Of a DNA stretch of 32,000 nucleotides, positions 6,473 to 14,752 are shown piece after piece; position 1 is the stretch's first letter; every line of letters begins with the position of its first letter. The translations under genes and the position numbers were made by a program. Origin of the DNA: Deinococcus fonticola (GTDB lineage: Bacteria > Deinococcota > Deinococci > Deinococcales > Deinococcaceae); NCBI RefSeq assembly GCF_004634215.1, contig NZ_SMMH01000036.1, forward strand, positions 1-32,000, in the 5' to 3' direction. The notes beneath the pieces were generated by a model that had not been told where the DNA came from, searched no databases, and worked only from the letters and a program-made list of their open reading frames with translations.

Positions 6473-8602
6473 TCATATCCTCGCTTCGGCAAATTGCGCC
6501 TGGGCGCTGCGGTCGCCGGGGCATTTGACGTAGCGGCCGTCCTCGCCCAGTGTCCAGCTGCCGCGCTCGTCGTGCCATTCGGTGCTCAGGATCTCCAGAA
6601 AAGCCTGGCGGTTGCGGTCGTCCAGCACGGGCGCGATGACCTCTACGCGGCGGTCGAGGTTGCGGCTCATCCAGTCGGCGCTGCCGAAATACACTTCCTC
6701 CTGGCCGCCGTTCCCGAACGCAAAAATGCGGGCGTGTTCCAGGTAGCGGCCCAGCAGGCTGTGTACGCGAATGGTCTGTGACAGGCCGGGCACGCCCGGG
6801 CGCAGGCAGCACACGCCGCGCAGAATCAGGTCAATGCCCACGCCCGCCTGCGAGGCGCGGTACAGGGCCTCGATCATGCCGGGGTCGGTCAGCGAGTTGA
6901 ACTTGGCCTTGATCCAGGCTTCGCGCCCCGCCTGCGCGTGCTCGATCTCGCGCTCGATCAGGGCCTCGAAACCGCTGCGGGCGGTGTCGGGCGCCACCAG
7001 CAGGTGGGTGTATTCGGCGGCGGCCGAGCCGGTGAGGTGGTTGAACAGTTCGGCCACGTCCGCGCCCAGTTCCGGGTCGCTGGTCAGCAGGCTCAGGTCC
7101 GTGTACAGGCGGGCGGTCTTGGGGTTGTAGTTGCCGGTGCCGATGTGCACGTAGCGGCGCAGGCCCCCCTCCTCCCGGCGCACGATCAGGGTGACTTTGG
7201 CGTGGGTTTTCAGGCCCATCACGCCGTACACGACGTGTGCCCCGGCCCGTTCCAGTTTGCGCGCCCAGCTGATGTTGCGCTGCTCGTCGAAGCGGGCCTT
7301 GAGTTCGATCATCGCCACCACCTGCTTGCCGTTCTCGGCGGCGGTGCGTAGCGCCCCCAGCAGCCTGGGGTCGTCCCCGGTGCGGTAAAGCGTCTGCTTG
7401 ATGGCCAGCACCTGCGGGTCGCGGGCGGCTTCCTCCAGGAATTGCAGGATGTTCGTGAAGCTGTCGTACGGGTGGTGCAAAAGCACGTCGCCCTGGCGCA
7501 GGGTATCGAACACCCCGTCGTCCTCGTCGCCTTCCAGGTCGGCCACGGCCGGGTTGAACGGCGGGAAACTCAGGTCCGGGCGCTGCACCGGCAGGCCCAT
7601 CAGGTCGGCGGTGCCCAGCGGGCCGTCCAGCAGGAAGATGTCGGCCGGGTTCAGGTGCAGCTTCTCCTGAAGAAATTCCAGCACGTCCGCCGAGGTGTCG
7701 CGCTCGACTTCCATGCGCACGGCGGCCCCGAAGCGGCGGCGGCGCAGGGCGTCCTCGATGGTGGCCAGCAGGTCTTCGGCTTCCTCTTCCTCGAACTCGT
7801 AATCGGTGTTGCGGGTCACGCGGAACACGTAAGACCCAAGCACCTTGCGGCCTTTGAACAGGTCCATGATGTGCGCCGCGATCACGTCCTCCAGCAGCAG
7901 CAGGTGGCTGCCCACGCTGACCACGCGCGGCAGGATACCCACCGGAATTTTTACGCGGGCAAAGTCCGGCTCCTCGCCGCCGGGGGTTTTCAGGAGCACC
8001 GCCAGGTTCAGGCTGAGGTTGCTGAGGTACGGAAAGGGGTGGCCCGGATCGACGATCAGGGGCGTGAGCACCGGCTGAATCTCAGCCAGGTAATGCTCGC
8101 GCAGGTGCGCCTGGGCCTGCTTGTCCAGGTCGGCCACGCGGCTGATCACCACGCCCGCCGCCGCCAGTTCCTGAAGAACCGCCTGCGCCGTGCGTTCCAC
8201 CTCGCGCAGCATCACGTGCGTGCGCTCACGCACCAGCTTCAGGGCCTCGCGGGGCAGCAGGCCGTCGGGGCTGGGCGTGTGCACCCCCGCCGCGATCTGA
8301 CGGTGAATGCCCGCCACCCGCACCATGAAAAACTCGTCCAGGTTGCTGCCACAGATGGCCGCGTACTTCAGGCGTTCCAGCGGCGGATTGCGCGGGTCAC
8401 GCGCTTCGGCCAGCACCCGCTCGTTGAAGGCCAGCCACGACATCTCGCGGTTCAGCAGCTGACTCTCGGGGTTCGCGGCGGTGCTGAGGGTCACGCCCGG
8501 CACGTCGCTGCCGCCCTCCGGCACCGGCTGAATTCTGTCTTTGATCCTGGCCTTCGAGGTCAGTTTCGTCTTCTTCGGTTTCGTGGGGGATTTGGTGGGC
8601 AA
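6473..8602 (-). CDS. ppk: Polyphosphate kinase 1
   Basis: PPK1 makes long-chain polyphosphate from ATP, reversibly. Just over 700 aa, the family's usual length. The N domain opens with LLNREMSWLAFNERVL, followed by GSNLDEFFMVRVAG. The catalytic half has LKTHAKVTLI with the autophosphorylated His (473 counted from an upstream ATG at 8620), YVHIGTGNYN, and the second catalytic region GRYLEHARIFAF (H629) with YFGSADWMSRNLDRRVEV. The start is uncertain: the TTG at 8602 has GAGGAG 8 bases upstream and gives a natural Lys/Pro-rich N-terminus, while a GTG at 8611 and the ATG at 8620 are alternatives. Upstream repeats look like a PHO box, which would fit phosphate-starvation control. Confidence 0.97.
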   Translation of the reverse strand: MPTKSPTKPKKTKLTSKARIKDRIQPVPEGGSDVPGVTLSTAANPESQLLNREMSWLAFNERVLAEARDPRNPPLERLKYAAICGSNLDEFFMVRVAGIHRQIAAGVHTPSPDGLLPREALKLVRERTHVMLREVERTAQAVLQELAAAGVVISRVADLDKQAQAHLREHYLAEIQPVLTPLIVDPGHPFPYLSNLSLNLAVLLKTPGGEEPDFARVKIPVGILPRVVSVGSHLLLLEDVIAAHIMDLFKGRKVLGSYVFRVTRNTDYEFEEEEAEDLLATIEDALRRRRFGAAVRMEVERDTSADVLEFLQEKLHLNPADIFLLDGPLGTADLMGLPVQRPDLSFPPFNPAVADLEGDEDDGVFDTLRQGDVLLHHPYDSFTNILQFLEEAARDPQVLAIKQTLYRTGDDPRLLGALRTAAENGKQVVAMIELKARFDEQRNISWARKLERAGAHVVYGVMGLKTHAKVTLIVRREEGGLRRYVHIGTGNYNPKTARLYTDLSLLTSDPELGADVAELFNHLTGSAAAEYTHLLVAPDTARSGFEALIEREIEHAQAGREAWIKAKFNSLTDPGMIEALYRASQAGVGIDLILRGVCCLRPGVPGLSQTIRVHSLLGRYLEHARIFAFGNGGQEEVYFGSADWMSRNLDRRVEVIAPVLDDRNRQAFLEILSTEWHDERGSWTLGEDGRYVKCPGDRSAQAQFAEARI

Positions 8603-8633
8603 GGACGTCACTCCTCTCATAGGGCAGCAAACT

Positions 8634-8683
8634 TGTCAGGAAAAGGTCAGGCGCAGGGTGAGGGGGCAGGGTGAGGCGCGGAG
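8634..8683 (-). promoter_or_regulatory. PHO-box-like direct repeats upstream of ppk
   Basis: Read on the minus strand, four copies of CCT(C/G)AC follow each other at 13, 12 and 11 base steps. The last two form CCTGACC-TTTT-CCTGACA (8651-8634), which is the 7-4-7 architecture with an 11-base period known for PhoB boxes. A TATGAG that could serve as -10 lies 12 bases further on. Binding by a PhoB-type regulator is inferred. Confidence 0.45.
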
Positions 8684-8748
8684 CGGTCACAGCCACCATA
8701 CCCCTCGCCCCCCCCGGCAGAGGGCCGCAAATGGGTCAATGAACCATG

Positions 8749-8783
8749 AAAAAAGCAGACTGGGGTCGCTTTCCCCAGCCTGC
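8749..8783 (-). terminator. Rho-independent terminator of the fab cluster
   Basis: On the minus strand an 11-base stem with one mismatch (arms 8783-8773 and 8765-8755, 7-base loop) is followed by six Ts (8754-8749). It lies about 160 bases after the fabF stop. The rest of 8621-8939 holds the ppk promoter repeats and no gene. Confidence 0.85.
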
Positions 8784-8939
8784 AGACAGGATTCGGTTTC
8801 AGGTGAAGATCGACAGGTGGTGCCCGCCTCCGGTTCTCTGCTGAGGCGAGCTGTCGGCGCAAGCGTATGAGGGATGAGAGCTGGCCTGCCCGGTCAACTC
8901 AGGTGACGTCCTATCAGGGCACCCCTCACGACTGCCCGC

Positions 8940-10193
8940 TCACACTTTTTTGAACAACAGGGCCGCGTTCTGTCCGCCGAAGGCGAAGGAGTTGCTGAGG
9001 GCGTACTCGACCTGCTGTTCGCGGGCGCCTTCGGGGATGTAGTCCAGATCGAGTTCCGGATCCGGGTCGCCCGCCAGGTTGATGGTGGGGGGCAGTATCC
9101 CGCCGGACAGCGCCTGCGCGACGGCAATGGCCTCGATGGCCCCGGCGGCGCCCAGCAGGTGGCCGGTCATGCTCTTGGTGCTGGAGATGGCCAGCTTCTT
9201 CGCGTGGTCGCCGAACACGTGCTTGATGCCCTGTGTTTCGTGCAGGTCGTTGAAGTACGTGCTGGTGCCGTGCGCGTTGATGTACCCCACCTGCTCGGGG
9301 TTGACGCCGGCGGTGCGCAGGGCCATTTTCATGGCGAGCTGCGCCCCGGCTCCCTCGGGGGCGGGCATGGTGATGTGGTGTGCGTCGGCACTGACGCCGA
9401 AGCCCACGACTTCCGCGTAGATTTTCGCGCCGCGTTTCTTGGCGTGCTCGTATTCCTCCAGCACGACGATGCCGCTGCCTTCGCCGAGCACGAACCCGTC
9501 ACGGGATTTGGCAAACGGGCGGCTGGCCCTCTCGGGGTCGTCGTTGCGGGTGGACAGGGCTTTCATGTTGGAAAAGCCGCCCACGGCCATGGGCGTCACG
9601 GACGCTTCGGTGCCGCCCGCGATCATCACGTCGGCCATGTCCAGCTGGATGTACCGGGCAGCCTCGCCTATAGCGCCCGTGCCGGTGGCGCAGGCCGTCA
9701 CGACGGTGCTGCTCGGCCCCATGGCCCCGAAGCGCATGGCGACGTGACCGGAGGCCATGTTGGCGATCTGCATCGGAATGAACATGGGCGAAATGCGCCC
9801 TGCGCCGCGCTCCACGTATACCCGCGCCTGATCCTCGAAGGTCTTCATGCCGCCGATGCCGCTGCCCACCAGCGTCCCTACCCGCTCGCGCTCGGCCCGG
9901 ATGTCCTCTGCGCTCAGGCCGCTGTCCTGCACCGCCAGCTCTGCGCCGGCCAGGGCCAGTTGCACCACCCGGTCAAGTTTCCGGGCTTCCTTCGGGTCGA
10001 CCCAGGCGACCAGGCTGACCTTGACCTCCCCGGCGATCTTGCTGGCGGTGTCTTTCGCGTCAAAGTGCGTGATGGGCGCGATGCCGCTTTTCCCGGCCCG
10101 CTGCGCCTCCACGAACTCCTGCGCCCCGATGCCAATGGGCGTGACCGGACCTAGGCCCGTGATGACCACCCGCTTCAAACCCGTAACTGTCAT
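8940..10193 (-). CDS. fabF: 3-oxoacyl-[ACP] synthase II (KAS II, FabF)
   Basis: This enzyme extends acyl-ACP with malonyl-ACP in type II fatty acid synthesis. The protein has 417 aa from the ATG at 10193, which has an excellent GGAGGT 5 bases upstream; a longer in-frame reading to 10244 has no support. The thiolase-fold triad is visible: Cys168 in TACATGTGA, His308 in NAHGTST and His345 in KSMTGHLLGAAG. It opens with RVVITGLGPVTPIG, typical of FabF. It is the last gene of the fab cluster, 66 bases after acpP, and ends before a strong terminator. Confidence 0.97.
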   Translation of the reverse strand: MTVTGLKRVVITGLGPVTPIGIGAQEFVEAQRAGKSGIAPITHFDAKDTASKIAGEVKVSLVAWVDPKEARKLDRVVQLALAGAELAVQDSGLSAEDIRAERERVGTLVGSGIGGMKTFEDQARVYVERGAGRISPMFIPMQIANMASGHVAMRFGAMGPSSTVVTACATGTGAIGEAARYIQLDMADVMIAGGTEASVTPMAVGGFSNMKALSTRNDDPERASRPFAKSRDGFVLGEGSGIVVLEEYEHAKKRGAKIYAEVVGFGVSADAHHITMPAPEGAGAQLAMKMALRTAGVNPEQVGYINAHGTSTYFNDLHETQGIKHVFGDHAKKLAISSTKSMTGHLLGAAGAIEAIAVAQALSGGILPPTINLAGDPDPELDLDYIPEGAREQQVEYALSNSFAFGGQNAALLFKKV

Positions 10194-10259
10194 TTCACCT
10201 CCACAAAAGAGGCGGAACACGGCCTGAAAACCGCGCCCCGCCACGTTTCTCTGCGCGGT

Positions 10260-10490
10260 TTACTGGTTGCTTTCCACGTAATCCACCGCCGCCTGCACGG
10301 TGCGGATCTTCTCGGCTTCCTCGTCGGGAATGGTGATGCCGAAGCGGTCTTCAAAACCCATGATGAGTTCCACGGTTTCCAGGCTGTCGGCGCCCAGGTC
10401 TTCCACGAAACGCGCTTCCGGCATGACCTTGTCGGCATCCACGCCCAGCTTGTCCACGATCACTTCTTTCACATCATCAAATGTCGCCAT
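10260..10490 (-). CDS. acpP: Acyl carrier protein
   Basis: A 76-aa acidic carrier protein. [12 protein letters not shown] contains Ser36, the 4'-phosphopantetheine attachment site, in the canonical DSL motif. It carries growing acyl chains between the Fab enzymes. The ATG at 10490 is preceded by AGGAGG at 8 bases; an upstream in-frame extension is not needed. It lies between fabG and fabF, as in many bacteria. The 185-base gap to fabG is larger than other gaps in the cluster and may hold a separate promoter; a TAGACT box is present on the minus strand at 10528-10523, without a good -35. Confidence 0.97.
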   Translation of the reverse strand: MATFDDVKEVIVDKLGVDADKVMPEARFVEDLGADSLETVELIMGFEDRFGITIPDEEAEKIRTVQAAVDYVESNQ

Positions 10491-10675
10491 GTTTATGTCC
10501 TCCTGAACTTGAATTCTGAGCCAGTCTACACGCGCCCCGCCCAAAAAGGGAGTGAAACTGAACGGGGTGTAAAGAAGACCAGGGGCGCACCGTGGCAGGC
10601 TCAGCTTCAGTTTTTGCTGTGACTTAGCAAGTTCTGTCCCCAGCCCACCAGTCCATCAGCCACTGGCCCCCGGCC

Positions 10676-11428
10676 TCAGTGCGGGTTCATGCCGCCGTCC
10701 ACGCCAATGGTCTGCCCGGTGATATACCCGGCGCCGTCACTGGCGAGAAAAGCGACGAGGGCGGCCACTTCCCCGGGCTGGCCGAAGCGGGCCAGGGGAA
10801 TGTTCGACTGATACTGTTTTTTGGTGTCCTCGGACAGTTCGGCCGTCATGTCGGACTCGATGAAGCCGGGGGCAATGGCGTTCACGGTGATGCCCCGCCC
10901 GCCATACTCCTTGGCCAGGGCTTTGGTGAGGCCGATCAGGCCGGCTTTGCTGGCGATGTAATTGGCCTGTCCAGGGTTCCCGGCGAGGGCCACCACGCTG
11001 CTGACGTTCACGATGCGTCCGCTGCGGTTTTTCATCATGTGCTTGATGGCGCTGCGGCAGGCGGTGAAGGCGCTCGAAAGGTTGGTCTGAATCACGGCGT
11101 CCCAGTCCTCGTCCTTCATGCGAATGGCGAGGGTGTCGCGCGTGATGCCGGCGTTGTTGACCAGCACGTCCAGGCGGCCCATCTTCGCGATCACCTCGTC
11201 CACCAGCTTCCCGGCGTTCGCGGGCTGCGAAAGGTCAGCGCCGAACACGTCCGCCTGGCCGCCTGCGGCGGTGATCTCGGCGGCGACCTTCTCGGCCTCG
11301 GCCTGGTTGCGGCCGTAGTGGACGGCCACGGCGAAACCGTCCTGCGCGAGTTTCAGGGCCATGGCCTTGCCCAGGCCACGGCTGCTGCCCGTGACCAGGG
11401 CCACCTTCTGAATATTGTTTTCCGTCAT
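10676..11428 (-). CDS. fabG: 3-oxoacyl-[ACP] reductase FabG
   Basis: This NADPH-dependent reductase reduces 3-oxoacyl-ACP. The protein has 250 aa with a short-chain dehydrogenase fold: TGSSRGLG cofactor loop (13-20), NNAG (91-94), catalytic Ser144, and Tyr157/Lys161 in YIASK. The C-terminal GYITGQTIGVDGGM is typical of FabG. The start has no proper Shine-Dalgarno sequence but a TAACCT box 7 bases upstream, so a leaderless transcript from within the cluster is likely. The 25 bases around this start occur again downstream of fabD. Confidence 0.96.
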   Translation of the reverse strand: MTENNIQKVALVTGSSRGLGKAMALKLAQDGFAVAVHYGRNQAEAEKVAAEITAAGGQADVFGADLSQPANAGKLVDEVIAKMGRLDVLVNNAGITRDTLAIRMKDEDWDAVIQTNLSSAFTACRSAIKHMMKNRSGRIVNVSSVVALAGNPGQANYIASKAGLIGLTKALAKEYGGRGITVNAIAPGFIESDMTAELSEDTKKQYQSNIPLARFGQPGEVAALVAFLASDGAGYITGQTIGVDGGMNPH

Positions 11429-11447
11429 GCCTGACAGGTTAAGGCAT
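11423..11447 (-). repeat. 25-bp direct repeat, copy at the fabG start
   Basis: This matches 12661-12685 at 23 of 25 positions. It contains the TANNNT box, the 7-base gap, the ATG and the next codon (ACG). Confidence 0.8.
11436..11441 (-). promoter_or_regulatory. -10 box (TAACCT) of fabG, probable leaderless transcript
   Basis: On the minus strand TAACCT ends 7 bases before the fabG ATG. It would let fabG-acpP-fabF be transcribed without fabH-fabD. Confidence 0.5.
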
Positions 11448-11467
11448 GGGCCAGAATGTCGCGCAGG

Positions 11468-11869
11468 TCACTGAACGGCGTTCAACGCGAAAGCCCAGGC
11501 CCACGCGGCACTCAGAGCTATGCCCGGCCTGGGGTTGCTCACCCCACTCTCTGCGGACAGCGTGCAATGCCACCCGGTGGTGAACCGGCAGGCGAGGAGA
11601 TACACCGGCTGGCCGCTGGCGTTCAGCAGCTTCAGATCGGCGCTGTCCGTGCCTAACTGCCCGGTCACGTCGAACTGCCTTTCGGCGGTGTTCCAGGCGA
11701 AACTGAGGTCAGCTGTGCCAGTCAAGTTGTCAGCCTGTTGCGCCAGGGTCAGGTGAATGCTCTGTTCACCCGCCTGCCCCTGCCACTGACCGCCCAGGGT
11801 GGAGGCAGCGCTCGCCTGCGCAGTGGCAGTAAGGCCCAGCAGAAGCACGGCAAGGGTGACATTCCTCAT
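11468..11869 (-). CDS. Secreted hypothetical protein, 133 aa
   Basis: I do not recognise the family. The N-terminus MRNVTLAVLLLGLTATAQA is a classical Sec signal peptide with likely cleavage after AQA or ASA. The mature part (about 110 aa) is rich in beta-prone stretches such as GGQWQGQAG and SIHLTLAQQADNLTGTADLSF, which recall small periplasmic beta-barrel domains. It has two cysteines, in LLACRF and GWHCTLS, that could form a disulfide. The ATG at 11869 is chosen because a TACACT box lies exactly 6 bases upstream and the signal peptide begins there. It sits between fabD and fabG, where it is not expected in a fab cluster. Confidence 0.72.
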   Translation of the reverse strand: MRNVTLAVLLLGLTATAQASAASTLGGQWQGQAGEQSIHLTLAQQADNLTGTADLSFAWNTAERQFDVTGQLGTDSADLKLLNASGQPVYLLACRFTTGWHCTLSAESGVSNPRPGIALSAAWAWAFALNAVQ

Positions 11870-11875
11870 GCCCTG

Positions 11876-11881
11876 AGTGTA
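11876..11881 (-). promoter_or_regulatory. -10 box (TACACT) of the secreted protein gene
   Basis: TACACT on the minus strand ends 6 bases before the ATG at 11869, the arrangement seen repeatedly in this window for probable leaderless mRNAs. Confidence 0.5.
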
Positions 11882-11941
11882 AAGGAGCAAGGTGGATAGC
11901 CCCCGGCCAGCCAACACCTTCCTCTTCTGAACTCGCGGCGT

Positions 11942-12619
11942 TTACAGATGTTCTTTCAATTTGCGTTGCCCGATGGCGGAAGCGATTTCGGCGCGTTCCT
12001 CGGCGCTCAGGTCGCGGAAGGTGACCCACACTTCCCCGTGGCGTTCCAGGATTTTCTCGACCTTGAGGGGGTGGTCGGTGCGGCGAACCTCCAAGCGGTA
12101 AGCCTGTTGCGCGGGCTGGCGTGTCAGCCCCAGTTGCAGGGTCAGTTCCGGGGTGGTGCGGGCTGCCTGCACGAAGCGTTCCATTCCGCCAAGCAGGTAT
12201 TGTCGGTAAGCCCAGCGGGCCAGCAGCGCCGCCACGAACACGCTCGCCGTGAACCACACCCCGTCATGCGGCGTCTCCAGTTCCAGTATGGCCGCCACCG
12301 AACGGAAAACGCCGTACAGGGCCAGCAGGGTCAGCCCCACCACCAGCGGGTTGCCCAGCAGCACCCCGAACACCAGGTGAATCAACCGCTCCCCTACGCC
12401 CTGCGCGCCGGGGCCGAAACGGCGGGGTTTCACGCGCCCCTGGGCGTCCACCACCATAGATTCAGCCGGCACACCCGGAATCACCTCGAATAAAGGTGGC
12501 GTGGGGCCCGTGACATTCAGCAACTCGAACGAGTCCGCGTCGATATGCCCCGCCTGGCCCTGGTAAACGGCCCGCCTGCGCGCCCACGGCAGTGCAAAAG
12601 ACCGCGAGGAACCGGACAT
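11942..12619 (-). CDS. Membrane protein of unknown function, 225 aa
   Basis: I do not recognise the family. Two hydrophobic segments are visible, roughly residues 78-110 (LIHLVFGVLLGNPLVVGLTLLA...) and 120-140 (GVWFTASVFVAALLARWAYR). They are flanked by an N-terminal soluble part of about 75 residues and a C-terminal soluble domain of about 85 residues with alternating strands (LEVRRTDHPLKVEKILE, VWVTFRDLS). An ATG at 12631 is also in frame, but 12619 overlaps the stop of a 15-codon leader as TGATG, which would couple translation. The gene interrupts the fabD-fabG order. Confidence 0.7.
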   Translation of the reverse strand: MSGSSRSFALPWARRRAVYQGQAGHIDADSFELLNVTGPTPPLFEVIPGVPAESMVVDAQGRVKPRRFGPGAQGVGERLIHLVFGVLLGNPLVVGLTLLALYGVFRSVAAILELETPHDGVWFTASVFVAALLARWAYRQYLLGGMERFVQAARTTPELTLQLGLTRQPAQQAYRLEVRRTDHPLKVEKILERHGEVWVTFRDLSAEERAEIASAIGQRKLKEHL

Positions 12620-12666
12620 CACCTGGCCCATCCCGCACGAGGAAAGCGCGTGAATTCAGGCGTCAT
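12619..12666 (-). CDS. Putative 15-codon leader peptide (MTPEFTRFPRAGWAR)
   Basis: The first two codons are a copy of the fabG start (ATG ACG). A TACCCT box lies 7 bases upstream. The stop TGA overlaps the ATG of the membrane protein gene. It may be a by-product of promoter duplication whose translation delivers ribosomes to the next gene. There is no evidence for a function of the peptide itself. Confidence 0.4.
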   Translation of the reverse strand: MTPEFTRFPRAGWAR

Positions 12667-12685
12667 GCCTGACAGGGTAAAGCAT
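12661..12685 (-). repeat. 25-bp direct repeat, copy downstream of fabD
   Basis: This is the partner of 11423-11447 (23 of 25 identical). The segment between the two copies is about 1.2 kb and contains exactly the two non-fab genes. Confidence 0.8.
12674..12679 (-). promoter_or_regulatory. -10 box (TACCCT) within the duplicated fabG promoter
   Basis: TACCCT on the minus strand ends 7 bases before the leader ATG at 12666. It is the copy of the fabG TAACCT box. Confidence 0.4.
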
Positions 12686-12712
12686 TCCTGGTAGGCCCGA
12701 ACAAGTTTACGG

Positions 12713-13660
12713 TTACAGCTCGAATTCCTTGATGTGCTGCGCCGTGCCGACGTTGATGGCGCGCGCTTCGGGCAGGATGCGCTTGAGCAGGCCCGTCAGC
12801 ACAGTGCCGGGGCCGAATTCGATAAAGGTGTCCACGCCCAGCCCGGCCAGGGTCTGAATGGTTTCCACCCAGCGCACGCTCCCGGTGATCTGGCGGTCGA
12901 GCAGGTCGGCGGTGTGTTTGGGGTCGTCGCTCAGCTCGGCGGTGACGTTCGCCACCACGGGAAAGGCGTAGGGGCCGTACGTGGTGGCCTGAAGGTCGCC
13001 CACCAGGCCCTCGGCGGCGGGTTGCATGAGCTGGCAGTGGAAGGGCGCGCTGACCTTCAGAGGAATGACCTTCAGGCCGCGCGCCTTGAGGGCGGCGCTG
13101 GCGGTTTCCACGGCAGCTTTCTCGCCGGAAATCACGGTCTGCGTGGGGGCGTTGAAGTTCGCGGGTTGCACGATTCCGGCGGTGTCCTGGCACACCTGGA
13201 TCACCACGGCGGGATCCCCCATGACGGCGCTCATGGCCCCCACGCCTTCCGGCACGGCCTGCTGCATCAGTTCACCGCGCCGGCGGGTCAGGCGCAGGGC
13301 GTCTTCCAGGGGCAGCACGCCGGCGGCGACCAGGGCGCTGTACTCGCCGAGCGAGTGACCGGCCGCGACCATGGGGGTCAGGCCGGTGTGCGCCTGCCAC
13401 GCGCGGTAGGCGGCGACGGAGGCGGCCACCAGCGCGGGTTGCTGGTTGGCGGTCAGGGTCAGTTCGTCGAAGGGGCCGACTTCCACCAGCTCGCGCAGGC
13501 CCGGCAGGGTGGCTTCCTTGGTGGCGTACACCTCCTCGGCGTGCGGGAAGTGCTGGGTCAGGTCGACGCCCATGCCCACGGCGTGCGAACCCTGACCGGG
13601 AAACAGGGCGGCAATTCTGGGGCCTTGGGTGCTGGGGCTTTCAGTGTTGGGGGTGGTCAT
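12713..13660 (-). CDS. fabD: Malonyl-CoA:ACP transacylase FabD
   Basis: This enzyme loads malonyl groups from CoA onto ACP for chain elongation. The protein has 315 aa from the ATG at 13660, which has GGAGGAG about 8 bases upstream and overlaps the fabH stop as ATGA. Motifs: LFPGQGSHAVGMG (19-31), GHSLGEYSAL with nucleophile Ser103, NFNAPTQTVISG (169-179), and SAPFHCQLM with His208 of the catalytic dyad. The C-terminal FIEFGPGTVLTGLLKR is family-typical. It is translationally coupled to fabH. Confidence 0.97.
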   Translation of the reverse strand: MTTPNTESPSTQGPRIAALFPGQGSHAVGMGVDLTQHFPHAEEVYATKEATLPGLRELVEVGPFDELTLTANQQPALVAASVAAYRAWQAHTGLTPMVAAGHSLGEYSALVAAGVLPLEDALRLTRRRGELMQQAVPEGVGAMSAVMGDPAVVIQVCQDTAGIVQPANFNAPTQTVISGEKAAVETASAALKARGLKVIPLKVSAPFHCQLMQPAAEGLVGDLQATTYGPYAFPVVANVTAELSDDPKHTADLLDRQITGSVRWVETIQTLAGLGVDTFIEFGPGTVLTGLLKRILPEARAINVGTAQHIKEFEL

Positions 13661-14679
13661 GCGTCGATCTCCTCCGGGCTGTTCTGGGGGTTCAGGGTGG
13701 GGGTTCCGGCCCACCACTTCAGGGTGCAGGCGGCCCAGCTGAGGCCCCCGCCAAAGGCCACCAGCAGCAGTTGCTGGCCGTCTTTGATGCGCCCGTCGTT
13801 CACGGCCTCGTGCAGGGCCAGGGGAATGGTGCCGGCGCTGGTGTTGCCGTAGCGGTCCAGGTTGATGACGGTTTTCTGCATGGGGATTCCGAAGCGCTGC
13901 GCGGCGGCCTCGATGATGCGGATATTGGCCTGATGCGGCACCAGCCAGTCCACCTCGGCGTTCGTGAGGCCCGATTTTTCCAGCACCTGCGCCCCGCTGT
14001 CGCCCAGGACGCGCACGGCGAATTTGAAGACCTCGCGCCCGTTCATGGTGGGTTCTGCCCGCATGGGCGTGCCGTCCGGGAAGGCGTTCGCCAGGTTGGA
14101 GATGTACAGCGCCGGGCCACCCGCGCTGTCCGCGCCCAGCACAAAGTCCTGCAGGCCGTAGCCCTCGGGCACCTCGCCCACCACCGCGCACCCGGCCCCA
14201 TCGCCGAACAGGATGGCGGTGTCGCGGTCGTTCTGATCCAGCGCCTTGCTGAGGGTTTCGCCGCCCAGCACCAGCACTTTCTTCGCGCCGCCACCCAGGA
14301 TCATGCCGCGGGCCATGCTCAGGCCGTACACGAAACCGCTGCACGCGGTGGACAGGTCGTACGCGCCCACGCCCGCCAGGCCCACCTGCCCGGCCACCAG
14401 CGCGGCCGTACTGGGAAACATGGCGTCGGGGGTACACGTCGCGTAGATCACCAGGTCGACGTCCCTGAGCGCCTGTGGGTCGCGGGAGAGCATGTCCTGC
14501 ACGGCCTTCACGCCCAGGGTGCTGGTGAATTCCGTGTCGCTGGCGAAGCGGCGTTGCCGGATGCCGCTGCGCGACTCGATCCAGCCCGCCTCGATCCCCA
14601 GACGCGACTCGAACTCCTGGTTGTGGACGACCCGCTGCGGCGCGTACATCCCAAGCGCGGTGATGCCGATGTTCTTCAC
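13657..14679 (-). CDS. fabH: 3-oxoacyl-[ACP] synthase III (KAS III, FabH)
   Basis: FabH condenses an acyl-CoA primer with malonyl-ACP, the first step of fatty acid synthesis; in Deinococcus it may help set branched or straight chain choice. The protein has 340 aa from the GTG at 14679, giving the canonical N-terminus MKNIGITALGMYAP. A TAGCGT box lies 7 bases upstream. An in-frame GTG at 14688 with AGGGA 8 bases upstream is the alternative. Catalytic residues: Cys113 in STACSGFVYG, His249 in VPHQAN and Asn279 in YGNTSAG. First gene of the fab cluster, about 70 bases after scpA. Confidence 0.95.
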   Translation of the reverse strand: MKNIGITALGMYAPQRVVHNQEFESRLGIEAGWIESRSGIRQRRFASDTEFTSTLGVKAVQDMLSRDPQALRDVDLVIYATCTPDAMFPSTAALVAGQVGLAGVGAYDLSTACSGFVYGLSMARGMILGGGAKKVLVLGGETLSKALDQNDRDTAILFGDGAGCAVVGEVPEGYGLQDFVLGADSAGGPALYISNLANAFPDGTPMRAEPTMNGREVFKFAVRVLGDSGAQVLEKSGLTNAEVDWLVPHQANIRIIEAAAQRFGIPMQKTVINLDRYGNTSAGTIPLALHEAVNDGRIKDGQQLLLVAFGGGLSWAACTLKWWAGTPTLNPQNSPEEIDA

Positions 14680-14752
14680 GTCACTCACGCTAGCATTCCC
14701 TGAATCAGCGTTCAGAGAATCCTGTACTGAGTGCAAACAGGACAGTCGGCGC

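Noticed and set aside
7442..8674. 410-aa plus-strand frame opposite ppk
   Set aside because: It is a His/Gln/Arg-rich shadow of the ppk codons, typical of high-GC antisense frames.
12713..14437. 574-aa frame that joins an off-frame stretch to FabD
   Set aside because: The first 260 residues are low-complexity Arg/Gly translation of fabH in another frame; real FabD starts at 13660.
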